This document shows positions 23,438-33,965 of a stretch of 64,000 nt of DNA, piece after piece; the first letter of the stretch is position 1, and every line of letters begins with the position of its first letter. The notes beneath the pieces were generated by a model. The model did no database searches. It saw only the letters and a program-made list of their open reading frames with translations, and had not been told where the DNA came from. The stretch lies in NCBI GenBank assembly GCA_947561585.1, contig CANNZV010002338.1, positions 1 to 64,000 on the forward strand, read 5' to 3'. Source of the stretch: Caprella mutica. Taxonomy: Eukaryota > Arthropoda > Malacostraca > Amphipoda > Caprellidae. The translations under genes and the position numbers were made by a program.

Positions 23438-23790
23438 ATATAAGGTAAACTTATCGGGTTTACCTTTTATAAGCCCCTTATATAAGGTAAACTTATCGGG
23501 TTTACCTTTTATAAGCCCCTTATATAAGGTAAACTTATCGGGTTTACCTTTTATAAGCCCCTTATATAAGGTAAACTTATCGGGTTTACCTTTTATAAGC
23601 CCCATATATAAGGTAAACTTATCGGGTTTACCTTTTATAAGCCCCATATATAAGGTAAACTTATCGGGTTTACCTTTTATAAGCCCCATATATAAGGTAA
23701 ACTTATCGGGTTTACCTTTTATAAGCCCCTTATATAAGGTAAACTTATCGGGTTTACCTTTTATAAGCCCCTTATATAAGGTAAACTTTA
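23438..23790. repeat. 42-bp self-palindromic minisatellite, about 8 copies
   Basis: Unit CCCTTATATAAGGTAAACTT followed by ATCGGGTTTACCTTTTATAAGC. Within each unit CTTATATAAGGTAAAC pairs with GTTTACCTTTTATAAG across a short TTATCGG loop, so each unit is a hairpin. Being near-palindromic and 42 bp long, it is open on both strands (about 100-150 codons each), an artefact. Copies are almost identical, differing mainly CTTATATAAG versus CATATATAAG, which implies recent expansion. Confidence 0.93.
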
Positions 23791-24782
23791 ATTATATAAA
23801 AATTTGAAAAACGGGAATTGCAAGAAGGATTATACCGTAAATAAGATAAATTCGTTACTAATGTTGAAGTACGATGTTAAATACATGCTCTCAATTTACG
23901 TTTACGTTATTTTCATTGATAGTTTTGATTTTTTTCTCTGAAAATCTCTCTACCGATTTTTTAGCTCAATGTACGCATAGTTCTTGGTATAAAATCTGGA
24001 AGAACTCTGATAGACGTTACAGGACGTCATATAAATCCAGATTTATGGTCTTACCTGCCGGGGAAGAAAATAGAAGAAAAGGATTTTCTTTCCTATATCT
24101 ATGTTGAAATGGAAGAACCATGGTTCTTATATATTTCCTATATATCCTCCATTAATTCAATGAGTAATATTTAAAAATGGATCACAAAATTAATAAAAAC
24201 CTTTTTTGCATGTTATCATTTTATAGTTGAAAAATATATATATTTTTCAAAATTGTAAGAGAAAGGTTAGTTGACTTCAAAACCGCCATTACAAATATAA
24301 CAACAACCAGTTTCATTATTATTCCTCATTGGACTATAACTATTTTAATCATATAAAACCTAACCAAACACAAAACTTTGACCATAACTGACAGTTCTTA
24401 CAAATATAAATTATACTAATACAACCCTATTAGCTGGCAATACTCATTACTGACTGCTATCTCTAATAGAAGTAAGCCAAAAAATTGCCAGCAAGGAGGA
24501 TTATTTTGATAGCCTTTGTTGGTGTAAGATAAGCAAGTGGTCCCATAAGTGTGATACGGTAAACAGGGTTCTACAATTCCACAGCAATCCAATAACATTT
24601 ATTCTCTAAACTTTGCTCCAATGTTCAAAATAGTGTGATTTTGCTGAACATCCTTGCATATATTTGTTCTGTTTAAGTTGAACATATAATCTTATCTACA
24701 AACTTAACTTTGTTGCAGGTGCTGTCGCTTTTGCTCTGAATGATAATAGAAAATGTATATAGAAGCTGTAGTATAGTTGGAA
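23791..24782. other. AT-rich stretch, no supported gene
   Basis: Frames at 23874-24107 (+) and 24416-24598 (-) have no recognised motif. A short AAAAATATATATATTTTT dyad is at about 24230-24248. Confidence 0.35.
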
Positions 24783-24828
24783 AATTATCATATAAGTATC
24801 CAAATAATTGGATACTTATATGATAATT
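24783..24828. repeat. Perfect 21-bp inverted repeat with 4-nt loop
   Basis: AATTATCATATAAGTATCCA plus A is followed by ATAA and then the exact complement, ending in TTATATGATAATT. No second copy was seen in the window. It could be a relic of a palindromic MITE core or a cruciform-prone site. Confidence 0.85.
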
Positions 24829-25012
24829 ATATATAAAATCATATTAGGGATACATAGACTATAGTCAATAGGTTTTTACATTACAATAAGTTGATAATGA
24901 ATACGACATATTCACAAACCTTGAATTGAAAATATGAACTCTGTAAACTTTTTTTATGAAGTCAATAAACATGTTATTCTGATATATATTTATTAAACAT
25001 TATATTCCGTGA

Positions 25013-26128
25013 TGAAGTCCTTCACCAGTCTAGTTTATTATGAAGTCCTTCCTTAGTCTAGTTTATTAAGAAGTCCTTCCTTAGTCTAGTTTATTATGAA
25101 GTCATTCACCAGTCTAGTTTATTATGAAGTCCTTCACTAGTCTAGTTTATTAAGAAGTCCTTCCTTAGTCTAGTTTATTATGAAGTCCTTCACCAGTCTA
25201 GTTTATTATGAAGTCCTTCACCAGTCTAGTTTATTATGAAGTCCTTCACCAGTCTAGTTTATTATGAAGTCCTTCACTAGTCTAGTTTATTATGAAGTCC
25301 TTCACCAGTCTAGTTTATTATGAAGTCCTTCACCAGTCTAGTTTATTAAGAAGTCCTTCCTTAGTCTAGTTTATTATGAAGTCCTTCACCAGTCTAGTTT
25401 ATTATGAAGTCCTTCACCAGTCTAGTTTATTAAGAAGTCCTTCCTTAGTCTAGTTTATTATGAAGTCATTCACCAGTCTAGTTTATTATGAAGTCCTTCA
25501 CCAGTCTAGTTTATTATGAAGTCCTTCACCAGTCTAGTTTATTATGAAGTCCTTCACCAGTCTAGTTTATTATGAAGTCCTTCACCAGTCTAGTTTATTA
25601 TGAAGTCCTTCACCAGTCTAGTTTATTATGAAGTCCTTCACCAGTCTAGTTTATTATGAAGTCCTTCTCCAATCTAGTTTATTATGAAGTCCTTCACCAG
25701 TCTAGTTTATTATGAAGTCCTTCACCAGTCTAGTTTATTATGAAGTCCTTCACTAGTCTAGTTTATTATGAAGTCCTTCACCAGTCTAGTTTATTATGAA
25801 GTCCTTCACCAGTCTAGTTTATTATGAAGTCCTTCACCAGTCTAGTTTATTATGAAGTCCTTCACTAGTCTAGTTTATTATGAAGTCCTTCACCAGTCTA
25901 GTTTATTATGAAGTCCTTCACCAGTCTAGTTTATTATGAAGTCCTTCACTAGTCTAGTTTATTATGAAGTCATTCACTAGTCTAGTTTATTTAGAAGTCC
26001 TTCACCAGTCTAGTTTATTATGAAGTCCTTCACTAGTCTAGTTTATTATGAAGTCCTTCACTAGTCTAGTTTATTATGAAGTCCTTCACCAGTCTAGTTT
26101 ATTATGAAGTCCTTAACTAGTCTAGTTT
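25013..26128 (+). repeat. 28-bp minisatellite, about 40 copies
   Basis: Unit GAAGTCCTTCACCAGTCTAG followed by TTTATTAT. The variant AAGAAGTCCTTCCTTAG is concentrated in the left third and absent from the right, and CACTAG variants interleave. The array ends where CTAGTTTGCCAAGTG departs from the unit. Confidence 0.95.
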
Positions 26129-26198
26129 GCCAAGTGGACTTTAAGGACACCAGCTTCATCTGGTATTTATTAACTACAACATGATATTCTTGGGGTCC

Positions 26199-26480
26199 TT
26201 AACCCTGGAACGACCAGCGGACCTCAGAGGCCCGGTCCATTTTTTAGATATTGATGCTTAATTAGCAAACTGATTGACTTGATGTGTTTAAACTTTGTGA
26301 CTTTCTTTGCCTATGACGTATTCATTCATCGTATTATTATCAGTGAAAATAATGCAACAAAATTTGTTTCATTTTGTTTTACATTTCGTTTTGATAAAGT
26401 GGGACTCTGGAGCCCGGACGAAGTACAATCGCTGTTGCGTAAACATTTGCGTCACACTAGTAACATCACTTAAGGAATAT
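26199..26480 (+). other. Possible piggyBac-like terminus or unclassified block
   Basis: TTAA at 26199-26202 is followed by CCCTGGAACGACCAGCGGAC. Many piggyBac-like elements start with CCCT at a TTAA site, and the GGACC..GGTCC dyad just inside would fit a subterminal repeat. No matching right end (AGGG-TTAA) or transposase was found, so the assignment is weak. A non-repetitive open frame (26279-26473) follows, unrecognised. Confidence 0.15.
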
Positions 26481-27183
26481 TAGCTATCATTGCTGTAAAT
26501 TGCATTGTGACGCAAGAGCCCATGTATTTCACCTGAGGTCTAAATTTATGCATTGTAATTTAATGTTACAAAACTAAGTAAAAACTAAGCATATTGCAAT
26601 ATTTTCATTAATTTTGCTCAAATGGGTCTTGAAAGTAAAAAAATCATGATTTTACAGCAACTAGATTCCAGATTTAATAGATGAAAGTTATAATTCCTCC
26701 AGAACAAGCATCTAAGGCACTTTGGTCGTAGATGATTTGGGTGACATTTACAATAATTAAAACTTATTGAATAAGAAAATCGCCATTTATAATAAGGATT
26801 ATTTCTACATAGTACAGAAAGGATAATAAAGAAGCAGTCAAAACATCAATACGTTTTCCGTTCCGAATAGTGAATTATTGTTCATTATTTTAATGGATTC
26901 TGAGGAGCGATGATATCACAGAACACTTTTGATAAAAACGGTCAAACCTCTTGAATTCATGGAGATATTCTAATAGAAAATAAAGCCAACAGCCATTCAT
27001 CTGCCAGATGTAATATTTATGTCGGTTCCGAGATCTTAATCACGTTCCAAAAGATATGCAGAACACCGTAGTATGTATATAGGTACATTCTAAGATTCGC
27101 TGGTGTCCTTAAACTACACTTGGACAAACAATACAGTCTGTAGAGTACATCTGGTTTAAAGTTAGGAAAAAAGGTGTCCTCAG
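26481..27183. other. AT-rich stretch, no supported gene
   Basis: No repeats or convincing open frames. AAGTGACTT-type spacers and short dyads only. Confidence 0.35.
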
Positions 27184-27401
27184 TCCCCCTTCACACTTGC
27201 GTTTCTCAACGCCGCCTTTAAAAAAATGCTCATGGCAAAAAGTTTAGCTACGATTAATTTTAACGGAGCCCTTCACAATTTCGTTTTTTTTAACAAAATT
27301 TTTTTAATGCAAGTGTGAAGGGGTCCGTTAAAAAGCTAGACTTTTTGCTATGAGCATTTTTTTAAAGGTGGCATTGAGAAACGCAAGTGTGAAGGGGGCC
27401 T
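27184..27401. mobile_element. Palindromic MITE, family F
   Basis: The left end is CCCCCTTCACACTTGCGTTT and the right end its inverse, AACGCAAGTGTGAAGGGGGC. Arms continue through CTCAACGCCGCCTTTAAAAA, ATGCTCAT and CAAAAAGT. The centre contains a second, shorter CCCTTCACAA..AAGTGTGAAGGGG pair. Related to the innermost palindrome at 53355-53556. Non-coding. Confidence 0.85.
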
Positions 27402-28245
27402 AAAGTATACTTGAACCAGTAGTTCTTCAGTCTAGTGAATCTAGTACATCTTCACTTACCAATTTCTATTTTAGTTATTAATGGAAAAATGAACTTTCAA
27501 ATCAAGTCTTTTATAACAGAAGTCATCTCCAAAGTAGTTTTATTAGGATTAGATTTCCCTTTCAAAACTTCCAGATACAAGCTGATAGTTTAACTTTTCT
27601 CTAACAGTATTTTACTGAACAAAGTGACAGAATGGGTTGCATTATTGCTTTACAAAATGTTAGGAATTGTTAATGTATGGAGAAATTGCTCTATGCTAAA
27701 ATATGACCAATTTCATGTAATTCACAGTTAAATATCTTTCAAAAAATTGAAGTAGAATGAGAAAAAGGATATCTATTAATAATTTAAACCATATTATAAC
27801 ATAATATAAAGTTTTTCAGTCTAACTGAATAACATGATCCATCCCAACTACATTTTTATTCCTTTTTCCAATCAGGTTAGCCACGTGGCGTAAAATCTAA
27901 TCCGATATTCCGCGCTTTAGGCTCAGCCGATCAACTCTCGATCATAATTTGGATCTAGGAACATAATCACAAAAAAATAGAATGGATTCACTTGCAGTGG
28001 CTCTTGGAAACTTCATATTAGAGGCTTTGGAATGTTTATTTTCTCGTTATTGTGTAACATCAGTGATATTATATATATTAGACACAGAAGGAAGAAAAGT
28101 ATTATGATACTATGTACAGAATTAATTATTAATTAAATGAATTTTAGTTTAATATTACAGCTGATAATTTCTTGTTGAACACTGAACAGTTATTATAAAC
28201 AATAAATAATGAGTCTTCCTCGGCATTTATTATATATTCATTTTC
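27402..28245. other. AT-rich stretch, no supported gene
   Basis: A more balanced patch at about 27880-27960 (CACGTGGCG, TTCCGCGCTTTAGGCTCAGC) has no long frame. Otherwise AT-rich. Confidence 0.35.
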
Positions 28246-28480
28246 TATATTCATTTTCTTATAATCAATTTTTATATTCCTTTACTTATAATCATTTTTT
28301 ATATTCTTTTTCTTATAATCAATTTTTAAAATCATTTTTCATAATCATTTTTTATAATCATTTTTTATAATCATTTTTATAATCATTTTATATAAACATT
28401 TTCATTATCATTTTTTTATAATCAATAAAAATTTATATTCATTCATTTTTATAATCATTTTTTATAATCATTTTTGTATT
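28246..28480 (+). repeat. Irregular AT-rich minisatellite (ATAATCATTTTT)
   Basis: ATAATCATTTTTT and near variants are repeated with 12-16 bp spacing across the interval. Low complexity, strongly T-rich on the plus strand. Confidence 0.75.
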
Positions 28481-28586
28481 GTCATATTCTTTAAAACCAG
28501 TTTAAAAATTTTAAAAAGTTAATCAGAGGAGCGTGAAAATAATTTGACACAGACAGTACTTGGAAAGTGTGTGCTAAGATATACCT

Positions 28587-28639
28587 AGGTCATGATAGGT
28601 CAATCAGTAAATAGATTAATTCATGACCTATGTTGACCT
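28587..28639. promoter_or_regulatory. Two facing DR4 nuclear-receptor-type sites
   Basis: AGGTCATGATAGGTCA (28587-28602) is a perfect direct repeat of AGGTCA with 4-bp spacing. TGACCTATGTTGACCT (28624-28639) is the same arrangement on the other strand. DR4 spacing is known for RXR/USP-class heterodimers, including ecdysteroid receptor partners in vitro. No nearby promoter is identified, so function is inferred. A degenerate TGACCTATCTTGACGT occurs at 17925-17940, so this could be part of a dispersed repeat. Confidence 0.35.
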
Positions 28640-28730
28640 TAACTGTTCGAATACTTTGAGTGTCCACGCGACATCAGAGTAACTGAAAAATAAATATTGA
28701 AATCATTCGTCATATTTATAATTATTATTA

Positions 28731-29892
28731 AAATCCATTATGGTGAAAATCCATTATGGTGAAAATTCATTATGGTGAAAATCCATTATGGTGAAAATCC
28801 ATTATGGTGAAAATCCATTATGGTGAAAATTCATTATGGTGAAAATCCATTATGGTGAAAATCCATTATGGTGAAAATCCATGATGGTGAAAATCCATAA
28901 AGGTGAAAATCCATGATGGTGAAAATCCATTATGGTGAAAATCCATTATGGTGAAAATCCATGATGGTGAAAATCCATTATGGTGAAAATCCATGATTGT
29001 GAAAATCCATAATGGTGAAAATCCATTATGGTGAAAATCCATGATGGTGAAAATCCATCATGATGAAAATCAATGATAGTGAAAATCCATGGTAGTGAAA
29101 TTCCATGATGGTGAAAATCCATGATGGTGAAAATCCATGATGGTGAAAATCCATTATGGTGAAAATCCATGATGATGAAAATCCATTATGGTGAAAATCC
29201 ATAATGGTGAAAATCCATCATGATGAAAATCAATGATAATGAAAATCCATGGTAGTGAAATTCCATGATGGTGAAAATCCATGATGGTGAAAATCCATTA
29301 TGGTGAAAATCCATGATGATGAAAATCCATTATGGTGAAAATCCATAATGGTGAAAATCCATCATGATGAAAATCAATGATAGTGAAAATCCATGGTAGT
29401 GAAATTCCATTATGGTGAAAATCCATTATGGTGAAAATCCATTATGGTGAAAATCCATTATGGTGAAAATCCATGATGGTGAAAATCCATAAAGGTGAAA
29501 ATCCATGATGGTGAAAATCCATTATGGTGAAAATCCATGATGGTGAAAATCCATTATGGTGAAAATCCATGATTGTGAAAATCCATAATGGTGAAAATCC
29601 ATGATGGTGAAAATCCATTATGGTGAAAATCCATGATGATGAAAATCAATGATAGTGAAAATCCATGGTAGTGAAATTCCATGATGGTGAAAATCCATGA
29701 TGGTGAAAATCCATGATGGTGAAAATCCATGATGGTGAAAATCCATTATGGTGAAAATCCATGATGATGAAAATCCATTATGGTGAAAATCCATCATGAT
29801 GAAAATCCATGGTAGTGAAATTCCATGATGGTGAAAATCCATGATGGTGAAAATCCATTATGGTGAAAATCCATGATGGTGAAAATCCATGT
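28731..29892 (+). repeat. 16-bp minisatellite with higher-order blocks, about 72 copies
   Basis: Unit ATTATGGTGAAAATCC. Variants (GATGATGAAAATCC, CATCATGATGAAAATCAATG, GGTAGTGAAATTCC) recur as an ordered block at about 29055-29115, 29215-29275, 29358-29410 and 29630-29690. This shows higher-order duplication. Minus-strand frames of about 75 codons are repeat translations with a 16-residue period. Confidence 0.95.
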
Positions 29893-30196
29893 CCACCATT
29901 TAGGATTTTTCTGGACCATACAGGGTAGAAAATGGTGCTGATGATATCGCAAGCCATTTGAAGTAGAATGAAGGCATTACCAGGGGGAATTGGAGCATTT
30001 CTCTCCACCCTTGAGTTCAGAGGATGAACTTCAATTGATGATGCCTTCAGACGGTTTCTCTTGTTTTTATCTAGTGGAGTTATGGTCTTATCAAGAAAAC
30101 CTGAAATGCTGCAATGAGGAAGAACTTACTCGAGATATGGTCAGAGGCTATCTGTGAATGGAGCGTTGCCGATAGATGTTAATTGAAGCAACTTGT
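29893..30196. other. More balanced stretch between two arrays, no gene
   Basis: Includes GTCCACCATTTAGGATTTTT and a patch around 29960-30060 of balanced composition. A short ATG frame (MKALPGGIGAFLSTLEFRG, about 29969-30028) is too short to call. Confidence 0.3.
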
Positions 30197-30668
30197 TTCG
30201 AATTGTCTGAACTGAATTCGAAAGTGTTTTTTAAATGAAATTATGATAATAACTTATTATGAATTGTCTCAACTGAATTCAAAAGTGTTTTTAATGAAAT
30301 AATGATAAAAGCTTATTTCAAAATGTCTCAAGTGAATTCGAAAATGTTTTTAAATGAAATTATGATATCAATTTGTATCGAATTGTCTCAAGTGAATTCG
30401 AAAGTGTTTTTTAATGAAATTATGATAAAAGCTTAATTCAAAATGTCTCAACTGAATTCGAAAGTGTTTTTTAAATGAAATTATGATATCAATTTGTATC
30501 GAATTGTCTCAAGTTAATTCGAAAGTGTTTTTTAATGAAATTATGATAAAAGCTTAATTCAAAATGTCTCAACTGAATTCGAAAGTGTTTTTTAAATGAA
30601 ATTATGATATCAATTTGTATCGAATTTTCTGAACTGAATTCAAAATTGTTTTTTAATGAATTCATGAT
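30197..30668 (+). repeat. About 60-bp tandem repeat, about 7.5 copies
   Basis: Unit GAATTGTCTCAACTGAATTC followed by GAAAGTGTTTTTTAAATGAA and ATTATGATA plus an alternating tail (AAAGCTTAATTCAAA or TCAATTTGTATC). The alternating tails make a roughly 120-bp dimeric higher-order unit. Confidence 0.9.
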
Positions 30669-30858
30669 TCTTTTATTAGTTATAGATATATAGTATGTCA
30701 AGAGAAGGGTTAGTACATGATAAAGATTTAACGGTGTTAACATAGTAAACATCAGTTTATTGATATGTTTATTTTTAATGGTCTATTTACTCAAAATAGT
30801 ATTCTAATTATTTTAAGCGTACATTTTTAAACTGTAAATAATATGATGGAAAAGATTT

Positions 30859-31716
30859 AAAGGGGCCGACTCCCTTAAATAAAAAAAATGTTATTAACGT
30901 TAATATTGAAATTTGAAATTTTCACGGTTATCGTAACTTTTCAAATTGAGTATTTTTTATTTAATATTTTTTTCAATTTTGCTCACCACCCCTCAGCCCT
31001 AATAAACCCCCAATTAGGGGGGTACTTTCAAAAGGCATCAACTCACACAATTTTTGAGCTAAATACATGGGATTGGTTTCATCTTCTTCAGAGTTTTGTT
31101 GTCTAAAAAGTTACAGAACATTTTTTCAAATTGGTCTAAGAAAAATGGTAAGAGGATTTTTTTTCTATTTTATTTACACAAACATTGATTTTTTGCATAT
31201 ATCTCATTATTCCTCTTCACACATTGAGAAATTTGAAAAAACCGTCTGTAACTTCGTGAGCAATTCCTTTATGAAGCAAATTAAACAAACCATATGTCCT
31301 TAGCTCAAAAACTGTAGGAGTTGATGCCTTTTGAGGTCGAAAAAAGGTACTTTTAAGAGGAGACCTAATTTTTTTATTTTTTTGGAAAAAATTGTCTAAC
31401 TGGATATAATTCTGGTTCGATTAATTAATTATCGGGGAGACTCTTGTTTGGGTGTTGGGTTCTCCTTTAGATGCATCTAGTCAAGAAATCTTTTGATGTG
31501 AGATCCAAATAAACCCTCAATAGCTTAATTCCTGTGCTGACAGGTCTTTTGATAGACCTGACAGGTAAAATTTACAATATTGTCCATCTGTTTTTGAAGC
31601 ACTACTAGATTTTTTATAGCTCTTATTTATGAACACGTTATCCAGGAGACTATAAGGCATCATTTAAGCAAACAAAAATGTTTTTTTTTTAGTTTTGAGG
31701 GAGACGGTCCCCTTAA
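30859..31716. mobile_element. Non-autonomous element with imperfect terminal inverted repeats, family I
   Basis: The left end is AAGGGGCCGACTCCCTTA and the right end GGGAGACGGTCCCCTT, inverse to it. An internal inverse pair (GGCATCAACTCACACAATTT with AAACTGTAGGAGTTGATGCC, about 31035-31060 and 31308-31332) gives more foldback structure. Frames at 30888-31303 are Phe-rich, AT-driven and show no transposase motif. Single copy here. Confidence 0.6.
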
Positions 31717-32466
31717 AAGCAGAACGGATTCTCTATTTTTTCAACAGGATTTTCAAAATCTCTGCGTAGAAGTTATCTTACGATTCTTAAATATCCTCAA
31801 CGTCAAGATTTTATTACCCTTATGAACACAATTAAAATATAAGGCAAAAATTAAAATATTATTTAATTAAAATCAAATTAACTTTCCAATTGGAAAATCC
31901 TAATTCATAAATGAAGTAACGTGTATCAACGGTATTCGAATACTCAATTATTGTTCTACATGAATAGTTATCATTTTTAACGTTTTCAGACTACTGTCGT
32001 CCAGACATCTGAGATTTTGGTCATCCATCATTTTATAAAATTTAATATTTAGTGGAATACAAATGGGGCATAAATAACGTTATATTATTTATCAAATATA
32101 AACACAAAACAACATAGAAAAAATGAAGAAAATACATTTAATTTTGGCTCACTGAATTAATGAATTATAAACTGAAACTGTCTTTAAACAGAATTTTTGT
32201 TGGAATGAATATATTTTTGACGCAATTGTTTGTATTCACAACATCACAATTTGAATTGGCAGATCCTCAAATATCGTCAATAACTCTATATTATTATCGT
32301 ATTTATCGTAAAATATCCTATTGCTGACATTTTAATCTGTATTTTGGTCAGATATGTCCAATTAAGAACGGTAGTTTAAGAGTAATTTTATTCACGGTAA
32401 ATTATTTTTGGGTTTTCGTCGAACCATTTTTCACAATTGGTTTATCATCGACCATATTATTAATAA
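31717..32466. other. AT-rich stretch, no supported gene
   Basis: No repeat or open frame of note. Confidence 0.4.
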
Positions 32467-32670
32467 TGGGGTAAGTTCTTAATTATCGGTCAGTTCCACA
32501 TTCTCGGTTATATAAGATATAATAATAATTATTTCACTAGGATTGGTTGAGTTAAAACAAACAACCCGGATTGTTTGTTTTTACTCAACCAATCCTAGGG
32601 AAATAATAATTATTATATCTTATGTGACCGATAATGTGGAACTGACCGATAATTAAGAACTTACCCTACC
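32467..32670. mobile_element. Family A MITE with a different core
   Basis: Ends GGGTAAGTTCTTAATTATCG and its inverse ending AAGAACTTACCCT. The subterminal CGGTTATATAAGATAT arm pairs with the right side. The centre is not the GGTATCC core but ACTAGGATTGGTTGAGT paired with its mirror around AACCCGGATT. This shows that family A ends carry interchangeable palindromic centres. Confidence 0.88.
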
Positions 32671-32791
32671 CTAGATAGTTATTATTCGTTTTTAATAGAG
32701 AATAAATCTGGAGAGTACCAAATTATATCGGTGATATTTATGGGTGAGCAGTTCTGAACATCATCATTCTATTTTAAACTGAAATGCGAGA

Positions 32792-33013
32792 ATGAGAAAT
32801 AGAGTTAGGGCTTTTCATTGTAATCACCCGATTGGATGGTGGAGATTAATTCGAACCGTTAATTGGGTGACAAATCAGTTGACAACTGATATATTGGATA
32901 GGCTGCTGAATGACAGACTTCAATGGAGCTCTCTGATTAGCCATGCCACTGTTAAGCGAAAACTACTTTCAAAAAGGAAACCGGAGATGACTTCTATTCG
33001 TAGCTTTTACTAA
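32792..33013 (+). other. ATG open frame of 73 codons, unproven
   Basis: The predicted product includes HPIGWWRLIRTVNWVTNQLT and a basic tail (VKRKLLSKRKPE). Composition is somewhat more balanced than the flanks. No signal peptide, domain or splice site supports it, and no second copy was seen. A frame of this length is expected by chance. Confidence 0.15.
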
Positions 33014-33580
33014 ACGGTTTATGAAGTTTCCTTAATCAATTTATTACAAAATCTAGCATAATAGATCACTCTCTAAGCTCCACAACGACTATTAAATAAT
33101 TAGTTATAATTAATCATTTCTTCTTATGTTAATAAAAGTGGGAACTGTTTTTTTTAAAAATGATTTTAAAAGCATTTGAAAATAAACAGTTGTTATGTAT
33201 TTTATTCATTACCGCAAACTGAGGTTATATACTCGGTTCAAGTGATAAAATATCATCAAATTAAATATTAATTGATGTTAACAGTAAATGATATTTAAGC
33301 AGAGAGAAGAACGATTACCTTCAATCAAATTAATTCAAAACTAATTTTCCAATTCAATTGAAGTAATATTTAATAACATAATTAGTGATAATAATTAAAC
33401 CGCTTTGTTATATTTATAGAACCTCAAATATTAAAGCTTTATTTCGGTAAATATGAAACATTGAGGTTATGAACTAGGAAATAATGATATAGTGCCAATG
33501 TCTGCAAGAATGGCTGAGACAAACCAATTCATCAAAGATGAAAGTCCAACTTGAGAGAATGAGTCAGTGTGAGGCACTTC
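33014..33580. other. AT-rich stretch, no supported gene
   Basis: No repeats or signals seen. Confidence 0.4.
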
Positions 33581-33965
33581 ATTGGCTAGATAATAGGATA
33601 TTATCCTGTAGATATACTCTATATATCCATTGGCTGGATATTCGGATATTATCCTATAGATATACTCTATATATCTATTGGCTGGATATTAGAATATTAT
33701 CCTGTAGATATACTCTATATATCTATTGGCTGGATATTAGAATATTATCCTGTAGATATACTCTATATATCTAATGGCTAGATATTAAGATATTATCCTT
33801 AAGATATACTCTATATATCTATTGGCTAGATATTCGTATGTTATTCTTAAACTATATCTATTGGTAAGATTTTGGATATTATCCTCTTGATATACTCTAT
33901 ATAGATATAGATATTTGGAGATATTATTCTTTAGATATACTCTATATAGATATAGATATAGGCTA
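33581..33965 (+). repeat. 48-bp minisatellite, about 8 copies, degenerating rightward
   Basis: Unit ATTGGCTGGATATTAGAATA followed by TTATCCTGTAGATATACTCTATATATCT. The left four copies are close to identical. Right copies lose parts of the unit and acquire ATAGATATAGATAT. The frame across 33538-33774 (RILSCRYTLYIYWLD repeat) is a repeat artefact. Confidence 0.9.

Noticed and set aside
23355..23807. 150-codon plus frame and 100-codon minus frame with a 14-residue repeat
   Set aside because: The 42-bp self-palindromic unit is stop-free on both strands; mirror coding of this kind is an artefact of the unit.
26199..26480. Assignment as a piggyBac element
   Set aside because: Only one TTAA-CCCT-type end is visible, with no matching right end and no transposase; kept as a very weak feature rather than a finding.
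28946..30008. Minus-strand frames MDFHHHGFSP and similar, about 75 codons
   Set aside because: Translations of the 16-bp satellite with a 16-residue period.
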